64,000 nucleotides of DNA, taken from the NCBI GenBank assembly GCA_011090425.1, contig PHGD01000003.1, forward strand, positions 47,540 to 111,539. The letters are read 5' to 3'. Positions 18,425-26,759 of this stretch are shown here, in pieces (within the stretch, counting starts at the first letter, position 1; each line of letters opens with the position of its first letter). Origin of the DNA: Nitrospira sp. LK70. GTDB taxonomy: Bacteria; Nitrospirota; Nitrospiria; Nitrospirales; Nitrospiraceae. The notes beneath the pieces were generated by a model. That model was given only the letters and a program-made list of their open reading frames with translations. It had not been told where the DNA came from and made no database searches. The translations under genes were made by a program, and so were the position numbers.

Positions 18425-18886
18425 ATGTTGGGAAACTCACATCTCGTGAAGCATGTCCTGCTGGTGGTGACGAGTCTCCTCCTGACCTATGTTCTCGCCT
18501 TTATCACGCTGATGATCCGCTGGATGAATTTTTGGATCCGCGGGTCTTACTTTGTGTCCTATCAAGCTATTGTCTTGATCACACTGACGATTTTCCTGCT
18601 GTGGTGGTTACGTCGACATCATACGGGACCACTTCCCGTTTCCTCAACCATCCTGTACTCGCTCGTCGTGGGATATGTATCGGGGTTGATTGCGATGACG
18701 CTGTATCCCATCACTCAACCGGATGGGCTTCAGCAGGTGGCCATGGGGCTCCGGTTTCCCACGCCTGGAGCCGTTGCAGCGTTCTTGTGGTTCCCCGTTC
18801 GGATGCTGGCCTGGCTGTTCGGCGGCATTGCCGGCATGGTGATTCTCGCGATGAGTCGGCGAATCAAGCTGCTATCGCTTGAATGA
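18425..18886 (+). CDS. Hypothetical four-helix membrane protein
   Basis: A 153-residue protein with four predicted transmembrane segments (LLVVTSLLLTYVLAFITLM, AIVLITLTIFLLWWL, SLVVGYVSGLIAMTLYPI, and a C-terminal pair around FGGIAGMVILAMS) and a basic C-terminus. No family is recognised. It is transcribed divergently from the TVP38-like gene, and the frame has normal codon character throughout. Confidence 0.7.
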   Translation: MLGNSHLVKHVLLVVTSLLLTYVLAFITLMIRWMNFWIRGSYFVSYQAIVLITLTIFLLWWLRRHHTGPLPVSSTILYSLVVGYVSGLIAMTLYPITQPDGLQQVAMGLRFPTPGAVAAFLWFPVRMLAWLFGGIAGMVILAMSRRIKLLSLE

Positions 18887-19028
18887 ACGAAGTGATACGC
18901 AGCAGTCCACATATAACATCCGGCAACTCTGGATCGATTTCTAGGATAGAGACTATGATGCTGCCCGCTCTGACCATTGACTCCTGTGGGAGGTTCTCAG
19001 TACAGGAAGCCATGGGGCCTGATCCGAC

Positions 19029-19265
19029 CGACATCACATGGCGGGGAATGCCGCCGAATGGGTCGAAGATTGGTTTGGGATCGATTACTATGCGACCATG
19101 CCGGACCGTAACCCTCAGGGAGCAAGGCAAGGGCGCTACAAGGTGGTGCGGGGCGGATCGTGGAAGAGCGCTCCTCCATTGCCGCGAGCGGCGACGCGAA
19201 GCGTCGCCGCTCCGGAGCAGAGAGCCGCGACCACGGGGTTTCGTTGTGCCAAATCGATTCGGTAG
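19029..19265 (+). pseudogene. FGE-domain gene relic (C-terminal ~75 codons)
   Basis: The frame RHHMAGNAAEWVEDWFG, followed by RYKVVRGGSW and TTGFRCAKS, is the C-terminal quarter of an FGE-sulfatase domain, closest in wording to the intact gene at 21808-22710. Nothing upstream (18890-19028) continues the fold and the frame is broken by stops. It is a truncated duplicate followed 19 bp later by a secreted-protein gene, mirroring the intact FGE / secreted-protein pair at 21.8-23.4 kb. Confidence 0.8.
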
Positions 19266-19284
19266 CGGAGGATAAAGGTTGCTT

Positions 19285-19914
19285 ATGAAAACGCTGATGA
19301 TTATGGGATGTCTTGTGTGTGCCCTAGCTGCGCCAGATCTCGCCTTAAACGCTGCGCCCTCTCTGGGCGCGGTGACCAGCCCGACCGATGGGACCGGTTG
19401 GAAGCTCTATACGAACGATCGCTTCGGTTTTTCCGTCCGGTATCCGGACGACTGGCGCCTTGGTAACCAGCTGCCGGGAGGAATCGGAGTGACAATGCTC
19501 CCATCGATCGAGCACAGCCTGGTCGCTTTATCCGGCCACATGAACGTGGTCAGGGGCAGCAGCCAGGACGGACGACAGACGCTTGAAGAATTCGCCGCGT
19601 CACATCGCCGCGTCATTACGCAGCTCTACGACAAGAAGAAGATGGAGATCATCTGGCAAAAGGATGCAAACACCAGTCTGGCTGGATTTCCGGCGAAGCG
19701 CATGACCTTCACCTATCAGGACGACAGGCGCAATGCGATGCTGGAGGTCCACATTTTTTCGTTGGGGCGAAAGGAAGGCCGTGGTGTGCGGATTAAAATG
19801 CCAGCCGATCGCACAGTCAAACTGATGCCGACGATCAGACGGATGCTGCAATCCTATGAGGCGGGAAGAGATCAGAATGCCGTGAGCCCGATCGTGCCGA
19901 AAGAGAAAGATTAA
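19285..19914 (+). CDS. Secreted hypothetical protein (PsbP/DUF1795-like start)
   Basis: Exported protein of 209 residues with signal peptide MKTLMIMGCLVCALAAPDLA. The mature start, WKLYTNDRFGFSVRYPDDWR, is typical of PsbP/DUF1795-like beta-alpha folds. The rest predicts an alpha/beta sandwich with a basic C-terminal helix. ATG 19285 is preferred over TTG 19279. It lies just behind the FGE relic; function unknown. Confidence 0.75.
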   Translation: MKTLMIMGCLVCALAAPDLALNAAPSLGAVTSPTDGTGWKLYTNDRFGFSVRYPDDWRLGNQLPGGIGVTMLPSIEHSLVALSGHMNVVRGSSQDGRQTLEEFAASHRRVITQLYDKKKMEIIWQKDANTSLAGFPAKRMTFTYQDDRRNAMLEVHIFSLGRKEGRGVRIKMPADRTVKLMPTIRRMLQSYEAGRDQNAVSPIVPKEKD

Positions 19915-19922
19915 GGTTGCGC

Positions 19923-20084
19923 CTAAAGAGTCCAGTTCGATACGTCCGGTAATCGCACGAACCAGCGCTGGGGAGCTTCGCTGACACCTCTGGCGAGATT
20001 GCTCCTGTCCGGCTTGGCCACGGCGACGATTCGGTGCACGATGGTCTGGAATGCCGCTTCATTCACTGTACGTAGATGTTTCAT
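19923..20084 (-). CDS. Small 53-residue ORF, possible nucleotidyltransferase relic
   Basis: The short frame has a plausible ribosome-binding site (GCGAGGGTGAC before ATG 20084). It starts MKHLRTVNEAAFQTIVHRIV followed by AVAKPDRSNLARG, reminiscent of the start of MNT-type minimal nucleotidyltransferases (IVxRIVxVAxPxRIILFGSxARG). The GS-x9-DxD catalytic motif is absent, so it is either decayed or unrelated. The assignment is tentative. Confidence 0.35.
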   Translation of the reverse strand: MKHLRTVNEAAFQTIVHRIVAVAKPDRSNLARGVSEAPQRWFVRLPDVSNWTL

Positions 20085-20103
20085 GTCACCCTCGCTTAGC
20101 CTC

Positions 20104-20364
20104 TCACGGCTTACTTTTCACATATTCCTCCAACCGACGTCCGACGCCGACAATTGTCAGCACCAATAAATTGCACGTGGAGGTTTGTGAGACCCGCCCC
20201 GGCAAACTCCTTCTTGATCTCCTCCATGTTCCTGGCGATACTCGTTCGCCAGGACTACTTCAACCCGTCTCGACGATGCGACATTGTCCGGCTGTGCGGC
20301 AAGTGTACCGACCGTCGGCATGCCGAAAACAATCGCGAGGCAGAGAGAGGAAACCCTTGATCAT
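20104..20364 (-). pseudogene. Decayed small secreted-protein gene, coupled to the copper protein
   Basis: ATG 20364 overlaps the stop of the upstream cupredoxin gene in a 4-bp ATGA. Coding-like text continues but switches frames: MIKGFLS, then LCLAIVFGMPTVGTLAAQ and RRVEVVLANE, then IARNMEEIKKEFAGAGL, then a hydrophobic tail such as LLVLTIVGVGRRLEEYVKS. At least two indels are needed to read it through. I infer a translationally coupled exported partner of the copper protein that has been lost. Confidence 0.5.
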
Positions 20365-21146
20365 TCGACGACTCGTTTTGCGTCAAACAGCCAATCAATC
20401 GAAACGGTCTCGTTCGGTTTCACAGTGATATCCCGTTCTTGAGTCCCCAAGATCGGGTGCCAGGCCTGGATATGGTACCTGCCCGTGGGAATGTCATCGA
20501 TGACGAATGATCCATTGAGGTCCGTGACCGCATAATAGGGATTGTCGACCGCGTACCCCCAATTCTGCATGTAGGGATGCATGCTGCACTGCATGGTAAA
20601 CGCTTTCCGCCCTTTGACCAGTTGCACGATATCGGTGGTCCCGCTCTCCTGCAACGCAGGCCGATGGATGACGATATCGACTCCGGTCTGGTTGTACGCA
20701 TATCCTTGAATGTCATGTGCCACCGGATCTCGATTGAACACCGTGACTCGGCGCTTGTCGCTGATCACGGTGACGAAGGGCAGGAACTGACAAAGGCTTG
20801 CTTCCACTTCGGCATCGGTGAAGGTGAACGGCTTGCCTTTCTCGACGCCCTCCAGGACCACCACCACATCTTTGAGCCCGCCGTCCGGCCCGACTGTAAC
20901 TTCCTTCAGGAGTCGATGCCCATTTCCATCCGACACAGCGCTGCAAAACTCGCTGTCCAGAGACCGACGCAGCTCGAACTCTTGCGGATCCGGCACGGTT
21001 CCCGTGAAGGTGACCTTGCCCCGCACGACCGCACCATCCTCCACAGTCCCCGATTCATATGCCTCGGCACCTGTTTGAAGTCCCGACATCAAGATAGCCG
21101 ATACAGAGCCGGCCAGCCACAGTCCTCTCAGAAATGGTTGTCTCAT
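20361..21146 (-). CDS. Secreted type-1 copper protein with Ig-like tail
   Basis: Exported protein of 261 residues. A signal peptide (LWLAGSVSAILMSGLQTGAEA) precedes a beta-rich domain (VVRGKVTFTGTVPDPQEF). A cupredoxin-like site follows, with His in DPVAHDIQGY (~residue 145) and the loop CSMHPYM (~190). C-x2-H-x2-M is the spacing of the amicyanin copper loop, so His-Cys-His-Met ligation of one copper is likely. The C-terminus (YYAVTDLNGSFVIDDIPTG) is a carboxypeptidase-regulatory/transthyretin-like repeat. Such proteins are sometimes labelled methylamine-utilisation-like. Start ATG 21146 has GAGGGGAT. It probably shuttles electrons or carries copper near the oxidase cluster. Confidence 0.82.
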   Translation of the reverse strand: MRQPFLRGLWLAGSVSAILMSGLQTGAEAYESGTVEDGAVVRGKVTFTGTVPDPQEFELRRSLDSEFCSAVSDGNGHRLLKEVTVGPDGGLKDVVVVLEGVEKGKPFTFTDAEVEASLCQFLPFVTVISDKRRVTVFNRDPVAHDIQGYAYNQTGVDIVIHRPALQESGTTDIVQLVKGRKAFTMQCSMHPYMQNWGYAVDNPYYAVTDLNGSFVIDDIPTGRYHIQAWHPILGTQERDITVKPNETVSIDWLFDAKRVVE

Positions 21147-21165
21147 ATCCCCTCCGGTCATGCGT

Positions 21166-21423
21166 TCACTGTTGCGTGGCTGTTGGATTCTCGTTACCCA
21201 GCCGCCACGGAAGTTCAAATAGGAACGAAGATTGTTCAGCGAAGATCAGTCGGTGAAACTCTTCCGACCAGTGCCTCTGCTTGCTCACCGTCTTGAGTGG
21301 AAATCGTTCGGCCTTGGTTACCCATCGGTAATATTGCCGGATTTCACCATTTTCGGCAATGGTCACTTCGAACAACTCGGTTGGATGGCCGTTCAGCGTT
21401 TCGTCCCCTACGAACTCCTGCAA
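21166..21423 (-). pseudogene. Truncated DUF4412-like gene fragment
   Basis: An 85-codon frame opening with TTG encodes NGHPTELFEVTIAENGEIRQ and continues with YYRWVTKAERFPLK. It is clearly paralogous to the C-terminal half of the intact gene at 22765-23358 (EGHPTVLYEVTTRRGEQVDV). The signal peptide and N-terminal half are missing and nothing coding-like lies upstream. It ends 19 bp before the copper-protein start on the same strand. Confidence 0.7.
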
Positions 21424-21807
21424 GATTTCTCTTCTATTCTATTCAGAAGGTGGAAGCTTTCATCACCGACCTCATGTCTAGAATCAGCGTAGGCGTGAGA
21501 GTTGCCGAATTTGGATGACGATGGTTCTGTAAGAGTGCCGAATTACTCAAGGCTTACTCTTCACCGGACCAGTAACAGGGAACATAGGATGGCCGTTACC
21601 GACGATCAGGCCGGCTGACGCTCCATTCCAAGCCCCGTCCAAGCCATGGAGTCATTTAGCGTCAATGAAGTGAGCCTGACACCAGCCCTGTTCAGATCTG
21701 GTGGAATAAGAATGGTCTGATCGTTGAACTGAAACTCTTGTCGGGCGCGAACGTCGGGGTTTATAGTGCCACACGATCTTGGCCTACACCGAGCCTCTCA
21801 AGACTAT
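21424..21807. other. Intergenic region, divergent spacer
   Basis: About 380 bp between the DUF4412 fragment (minus) and the FGE gene (plus). No coherent coding frame, tRNA or strong hairpin is seen. It may contain the promoter of the FGE/DUF4412 pair, whose first gene has only a weak ribosome-binding site. Confidence 0.4.
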
Positions 21808-22710
21808 ATGCGCCTTTGTTGTACAGGGTCTGCGATCGCTCTATCTCTCTTCGTCATCATCGGAAGTCCCGCTTTCGCAGGGGCTGGATCAAAACCTTCA
21901 CCGGAACTGGCTCTCCGTTTGGCGAAGATCGCGGAGCTGGCCAGATCGTCACCGATGGTAACCATCCCCGCCGGTACGTTTCTCTACGGCAGCAAGAACG
22001 TCCCAACCACGCCCTATGGAAACCGGACACCCTTCGACGATACGGAACTTCCCCAACATCGAGTCTGGCTTGATGAGTATGAGATCGATCGCGATGAAGT
22101 GAGCCTCGGGGAATACTTGGCCTTCTTACAACAACAGAAGCACCATCCATCGGACGAGTTACAGAAACTCCTCTGGCACGTGATCACAGTCCATTTCGTC
22201 CAGGACGACGTCCTGACACGGTGGCCTGCGCTCTATGTCACGTGGACTGAGGCGAAGATGCTCTGTTCGGCAAAGCATGCCAGGCTCCCGACAGAAGCCG
22301 AATGGGAGAAGGCGGCGCGAGGATCGGAGGGCAACCTCTTCCCTTGGGGCGATGTCGACCCTAACTCCAAGCTCGCGATGTTCGGACAACATCATGTGCA
22401 TGAGATCCCCATTCTCGCCTCAGTAGACTCACGCGAAGAAGGGATGAGCCCCTATGGTCTCCACCATATGGCGGGAAACATCGCGGAATGGGTGCAAGAT
22501 TGGTTCGGGCCTGATTATTATGCGTACCTGCCGGAACGCAATCCCCCAGGCCCCTCCACAGGTCGCTACAAAGGCGTTCGTGGCGGCTCATGGAAAAGTC
22601 ATCGGACCATGCTCAGAACTGCGACCCGTGGCGGCGCACCTCCGGATCAACGTTCCGCGACTATCGGATTCCGATGCGCGCGATCATCGATCTCCCGTGC
22701 GCCTTGGTAA
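21808..22710 (+). CDS. Secreted FGE-domain (NirV-like) protein
   Basis: Exported single-domain FGE-sulfatase protein of 300 residues from ATG 21808; a GTG at 21766 is also possible. Signal peptide AIALSLFVIIGSPAFAG, then VTIPAGTFLYGS, LPTEAEWEKAARGSEGNLFP, HHMAGNIAEWVQDWFG, VRGGSWKSHRTML and GFRCARS. The cysteine pair needed for formylglycine formation is absent. It is followed 54 bp downstream by a DUF4412 secreted protein, probably as an operon. Confidence 0.88.
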   Translation: MRLCCTGSAIALSLFVIIGSPAFAGAGSKPSPELALRLAKIAELARSSPMVTIPAGTFLYGSKNVPTTPYGNRTPFDDTELPQHRVWLDEYEIDRDEVSLGEYLAFLQQQKHHPSDELQKLLWHVITVHFVQDDVLTRWPALYVTWTEAKMLCSAKHARLPTEAEWEKAARGSEGNLFPWGDVDPNSKLAMFGQHHVHEIPILASVDSREEGMSPYGLHHMAGNIAEWVQDWFGPDYYAYLPERNPPGPSTGRYKGVRGGSWKSHRTMLRTATRGGAPPDQRSATIGFRCARSSISRAPW

Positions 22711-22764
22711 TCATGCATCGTTGCAGAGGAAAAGGTGGTTTGCAATTATGGTAGAATCCGCCCA

Positions 22765-23358
22765 ATGCGTCGGTTGTTGTTGGTCAACTGCCTCGTCGGT
22801 ATTTGGTTGTTGCTCGTCCAAAGTGGCTGGGCCTTGGAGTTTACTGCCGATCAAGTCACGAGGATCAATGGAAGATCACAAAAGGCGAACGTCTATTACC
22901 GCGACAACATGTGGCGCATCGAGCACCATACGATGGGTCCCGTCAACGTCAGCATCGTGCGCAAAGACAAGCAAGTCGTCTGGTTGCTGCTGTCCAGCAT
23001 GAAACATTTCAAGACCGTTCCCTACAGTCCCGATCAAGACCTCAGAGTCAGTAAAACATTGGAGGGGGAAGTGTCACGGGAGGAGATCGGACCGGAAATT
23101 CGCGAGGGGCATCCCACTGTCCTCTATGAAGTTACGACAAGGCGCGGTGAGCAGGTCGACGTCTACTATCAATGGATCGCGACGGATATTCATTTCCCCA
23201 TGAAGCTCGCCAAAAAAGACGGTAGCTGGACCATGGAGTATCAACATGTGAAGATGCGCTCGCTTCCGGACTCCCTCTTCAACCTGCCGCTCAATTTTCG
23301 GCCCCTGGAAGAGTTCAATACACAGACGGCGCCTGAGCCGACCGCACCCGGTATGTAA
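22765..23358 (+). CDS. Secreted DUF4412 (LolA-fold-like) protein
   Basis: Exported protein of 197 residues: signal peptide LLLVNCLVGIWLLLVQSGWA, then a beta-sheet-rich body (ANVYYRDNMWRIEHH, QVVWLLLSSMKHFKTVP, DVYYQWIATDIHFPMKL) typical of DUF4412/LolA-like half-barrels. Start chosen at ATG 22765; the in-frame GTG 22735 would put ten residues before the signal peptide. A truncated paralog lies at 21166-21423. Family function is unknown; the fold often binds lipids or hydrophobic ligands. Confidence 0.8.
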   Translation: MRRLLLVNCLVGIWLLLVQSGWALEFTADQVTRINGRSQKANVYYRDNMWRIEHHTMGPVNVSIVRKDKQVVWLLLSSMKHFKTVPYSPDQDLRVSKTLEGEVSREEIGPEIREGHPTVLYEVTTRRGEQVDVYYQWIATDIHFPMKLAKKDGSWTMEYQHVKMRSLPDSLFNLPLNFRPLEEFNTQTAPEPTAPGM

Positions 23359-23407
23359 TCGGGGTGCCCTCAGAGGAATGACCCTACAGGGCTGCGACCG
23401 AGACTTC

Positions 23408-23502
23408 TTACTCAGAAGTCAGCAATTTGAACAACAGCATATCCAGTACCCATGCCGCTTTCAGGATGGTTTGTGTCGCCTAAGTTGCTGACTTCTGAGT
23501 AA
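23408..23502. repeat. 18-bp perfect inverted repeat
   Basis: TTACTCAGAAGTCAGCAA (23408-23425) is repeated exactly in inverted orientation at 23485-23502, 59 bp apart. The left arm also forms a smaller internal hairpin (GACTTCT...AGAAGTC). It lies in the 312-bp gap after the DUF4412 gene. Nearby, 23534 to ~23610 on the minus strand reads GFRRAADAALNKAMGELSRP before a TAG, probably a gene remnant. The IR may be a bidirectional terminator or the ends of a tiny mobile element. Confidence 0.75.
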
Positions 23503-23670
23503 CGCTCTTGAACAGGAGAGGTCGTGGCGAGGGCTAAGGTCTCGACAGTTCACCCATCGCCTTGTTCAGCGCGGCATCGGCCGCGCGGCGAAAGCCGGTG
23601 GACCCATGGCGGATCTTGAATCACTGTCTACGCATGAAAGAAGCGGGCTGGTCCGCCCACGAGACCAGCA

Positions 23671-24330
23671 CTACTGATTGGGAGCTTTACGATTGGCCGT
23701 ACCTTGCAAATCCATCTCCATCCTGACGGGACCGTCGGTCTTGTTCGATTCGACCCGGCTCGGCATGCTGTCGACGATCAACTTCTCAAAAGGCATCGCC
23801 ACGATAAGCGGGGCTTTCGCCGACTGTTTGGAGTGGAGGGCAATGCGAACATTCTTCGGCCGTTCGCCGACGTTGATTTGAGAGGCAAGATCCTTTCCTA
23901 AAAATCCGACCAGAAGTCCGCTCCCATCGGCGAGTTTGTGGATTTCGTAGGTGTCAGGAGAGAGCGATGCCTGCTCCAACACAAGGTCCGGACTCTGCGT
24001 GATCAGCGCAAGCCCGAGATGCTTCGACGCAATGAAACCATAGCTGCTTGTCGGTGCTTCTGAGAAACGAATTCTTCCCGGTGGGAGTTCTGTGACACCG
24101 TTCTTTGCTCGCATCAACCGCCGTAGCTCCGGCTCACCGCCGGCGTTTTCGATGACCACGACCGCGGGCGAGGCTTTTTGTATAGGCAAGACTTCCGTCT
24201 TTCCTCCCGATGCACCATAGAGGAGATGAGGAAAAAGGATCCCGGCAATAAGCACAAGCCACGAGATGGGGAGCCGATCCTTGGCAGGCCTCGTGCGTGT
24301 GATGCGCGGAGCAACGTTGTTGAAAAACAT
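23671..24330 (-). CDS. Exported hypothetical protein
   Basis: A 219-residue protein with one N-terminal hydrophobic helix (LPISWLVLIAGILFPHLLYG) and a mature part rich in beta strands, e.g. GFIASKHLGLALITQSPDLV. No family is recognised. Codon character is consistent over the whole length. It lies downstream of two FGE genes on the same strand (182-bp gap) and may belong to the oxidase/FGE transcription unit. Confidence 0.65.
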   Translation of the reverse strand: MFFNNVAPRITRTRPAKDRLPISWLVLIAGILFPHLLYGASGGKTEVLPIQKASPAVVVIENAGGEPELRRLMRAKNGVTELPPGRIRFSEAPTSSYGFIASKHLGLALITQSPDLVLEQASLSPDTYEIHKLADGSGLLVGFLGKDLASQINVGERPKNVRIALHSKQSAKAPLIVAMPFEKLIVDSMPSRVESNKTDGPVRMEMDLQGTANRKAPNQ

Positions 24331-24511
24331 GAGTCCTCCTGACAGGGCTGAGCTTGTAATGTCCCATGCCTTGGCGATTCACGTGCTGATGCGAATCGTC
24401 ACGGACGATTTCCGCGCATGGTCCGGACGGCAGTTAACCCACTGGACCCTTCGGTAATCAGTTTGCGGCGCTCTGCAACATCGTCCGTTTCTCAGACGGA
24501 TCGGGAATCGC

Positions 24512-25495
24512 TCATTGCTGATCCGCGTTCACTGATCTTGCGCAGCGGAATCCCAACCAGTTAATCCTCGTGTTCGGATCGGTACCGTTCCGCATGGCCA
24601 CTCTCATCGTCGTTGTACTGTCCATCCAGCCTCCGCCTCGGAATGCTTTCTGTGTGCCGGTTTCCGGACCACGAGGATTCCGATCCGGTGCCGTCTTGTA
24701 GTAGTCTTGGTCGTACCAATCGGCCACCCATTCGGCGACGTTGCCGATCGTCTGGTAGAGCCCATAGGGACTGACGGCGTTCTCGTACTTATCGACCGAA
24801 ATAATCGGCGGGTAGAGCAACAGCCGCTCCGGGCGATCCCGCACCGGACCGGAGAGTCCGGTACGCCCGAAATTGGCTCTGGTCGGGCCCGCATACTCAT
24901 TGCCCCAGGGATACAAACGTCCATCCGTCCCACGCGCAGCCTTTTCCCATTCCGCTTCAGTCGGGAGGCGCTGTCCCGCCCACTTGCAGTACGCATCGGC
25001 CTCGGCCCAGGTTACGTGCATGATCGGATGGTGCGTCATGGATTCTTGAAAGTTTCCGCCGTTGTACCGCCAATCCAACTGTGGAGGACGATGTGTCGCG
25101 AGGATGAACTTGAGATATTCCAAGGCCGTCACTTCATATTTTCCGATCTCGAAGGCATCGAGGTACACCTGACGCTGAGGCAACTCGCTCCGATAGGCAA
25201 GCCGGTCCGTCTTCTTGTCGCTGCCCATGATGAACTCACCAGCCGGTATCAACACCAACTCTCCCTTGGACTTCCAGTCGGCCACGCGCTCCTCGGCGAG
25301 CTTCCTTCCCGCCTCCGTCCACTGGAGCGTAATATCCTGCGTGTCGAGCCCCCAAGCACCCCCGCCCGCCGTCAGAAACATCGCCGCAATCAGAGCAACC
25401 TGGCCGCTGCGCTTCCATATCCGAAGAAACCACGGTCCCCTTCCTTCCACGGTTCGGCCTCCTTGTCTAAAAGGTGTAGATCGATGACGGTTCAC
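24512..25495 (-). CDS. Secreted FGE-domain (NirV-like) protein
   Basis: FGE-sulfatase-fold protein of 327 residues with an N-terminal membrane/signal segment (VALIAAMFLTAGGGAWG, ~residues 33-50). The domain runs from ~83 (LIPAGEFIMGS) through LPTEAEWEKAARGTDGRLYP, NVAEWVADWYDQDYY and FRGGGW to GFRCARS. No Cys pair follows RGGGW, so it should not be catalytic as an FGE. Its start overlaps the stop of the upstream FGE gene by 4 bp (ATGA), showing translational coupling of two FGE proteins. Confidence 0.9.
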   Translation of the reverse strand: MNRHRSTPFRQGGRTVEGRGPWFLRIWKRSGQVALIAAMFLTAGGGAWGLDTQDITLQWTEAGRKLAEERVADWKSKGELVLIPAGEFIMGSDKKTDRLAYRSELPQRQVYLDAFEIGKYEVTALEYLKFILATHRPPQLDWRYNGGNFQESMTHHPIMHVTWAEADAYCKWAGQRLPTEAEWEKAARGTDGRLYPWGNEYAGPTRANFGRTGLSGPVRDRPERLLLYPPIISVDKYENAVSPYGLYQTIGNVAEWVADWYDQDYYKTAPDRNPRGPETGTQKAFRGGGWMDSTTTMRVAMRNGTDPNTRINWLGFRCARSVNADQQ

Positions 25496-26451
25496 TCGCG
25501 AAGCAGCTCTTGATGGTCTACTTGACTTGCCTGAGCATCCTGCTTCGCCGGTGATGAATCACGGTCATCCCTCGCGCATCGAAAACCCGTCAAATAACTC
25601 TGCCGTGACGGTGGCGCCGCATTACGGCCGGCGGATCGTGCGACTTCCGGATCCTCATTCCAAGATCCTCCACGAAACACTTTCAGTTCACCGGTTTCCG
25701 GCCCCTGGGGATTGATATCTACGCCCCGCCGGTAATATTCAGGATCGAACCAATCCGACACCCATTCGCTCACATTCCCGGCCATCTGGTAGACCCCATA
25801 GGGACTCACGCCTTTGTCATAGCGCGTCACGTTCGCCAGTGGTGGATATTTGAACCCACGCTTTGAGCCGGGATGCGCGATATTGCTTTTGATCCATCCT
25901 GCCGGCTCATTCCCCCAGGGAAAGAGCGGCGCATCCTCTCCACGTGCCGCCTTCTCCCACTCTGCTTCTGTAGGAAGCCGCTTGCCGGCCCACCGACAAT
26001 AGGCGTCGGCTTCGTACCAGTTCACATTAATCACCGGATGGAGCGCGGCCTTTTCAGGAAACGGATTCTCTCGCCAGAACTTCGGCCATGCCGCCCCCGT
26101 CCCGAGCACAAATCGGAGGTACTCGACGTTTGAGACCTCAAATCGATCGATCATGAAGGCATCAAGATAGACTTGGCGCTGCGGCAACTCCTGTGGGCCG
26201 GCGGCACGGTCTTTTTGCGGATCACTCCCCATGAGAAACGGCCCGATCGGTACCAGGACCATCCCGCCGGGCACCTCCATGGCTGCCAACTGTTCCGCGT
26301 CATCGAGCGGAGTCCAGAGCGAAGGTTGCTTGGAACTTTCGTGGTCAGCCATTACCTGCGTGACCATGAGCCACAACATACCCCATAGCGCCATCACGAC
26401 TGTGCGTCTCGTGAAACGTAAGGGGCGTGAGACGAAATTCATCGCGAACAT
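25492..26451 (-). CDS. Secreted FGE-domain (NirV-like) protein
   Basis: FGE-sulfatase-fold protein of 319 residues. Signal peptide RRTVVMALWGMLWLMVTQVMA; then LVPIGPFLMGSDPQKDRAAG, LPTEAEWEKAARGEDAPLFP, YQMAGNVSEWVSDWFDPEYY, VFRGGSWNEDPEVARS and GFRCARD. Catalytic cysteines of FGE are missing. It begins 308 bp downstream of the giant oxidase on the same strand and is coupled to a second FGE gene. By analogy with nirK-nirV (an FGE-fold protein beside a copper nitrite reductase), it may help assemble or dock the oxidase; this is inference. Confidence 0.9.
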   Translation of the reverse strand: MFAMNFVSRPLRFTRRTVVMALWGMLWLMVTQVMADHESSKQPSLWTPLDDAEQLAAMEVPGGMVLVPIGPFLMGSDPQKDRAAGPQELPQRQVYLDAFMIDRFEVSNVEYLRFVLGTGAAWPKFWRENPFPEKAALHPVINVNWYEADAYCRWAGKRLPTEAEWEKAARGEDAPLFPWGNEPAGWIKSNIAHPGSKRGFKYPPLANVTRYDKGVSPYGVYQMAGNVSEWVSDWFDPEYYRRGVDINPQGPETGELKVFRGGSWNEDPEVARSAGRNAAPPSRQSYLTGFRCARDDRDSSPAKQDAQASQVDHQELLRE

Positions 26452-26698
26452 CGATCCTCATCTTCCATTCGGTCCCGTCTCACATATCAGGTTTGAAGCC
26501 CTGAGCGTTCATCACCGTCGATGCTTCTGGATCAGTTGACACCTATTGCTCGCGGGTCATCTTCGGCTTCGGAACCTGACCTTCCGGATTTACGATACCC
26601 GCGATGGTCCCGCCTCATGTTCATGACCGTCTCCTTGTTCAATCCGATCCCTCCTACACACATGTCACGCACGATAAAGAGAGTGACCAAAAGCACAG

Positions 26699-26732
26699 TG
26701 GGGAAACCGTCTGGTTCATACGGCTTCCCCAC
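26699..26732 (-). terminator. Hairpin downstream of the oxidase gene
   Basis: GTGGGGAA...CCGT / ACGG...TTCCCCAC forms a strong stem 27 bp beyond the oxidase stop. On the minus strand it is followed by only a short T run (GTGCTTTTGG), so it could be a weak intrinsic terminator or a transcript-stabilising stem that still allows read-through into the FGE genes. The 308-bp gap around it holds no gene. Confidence 0.5.
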
Positions 26733-26759
26733 CAAATGACGACGCTATCTCCGCTCCGA

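Noticed and set aside
24512..26451. Formylglycine-generating enzymes that activate a sulfatase
   Set aside because: The catalytic cysteine pair is missing in every copy, and no sulfatase gene is present in the window.
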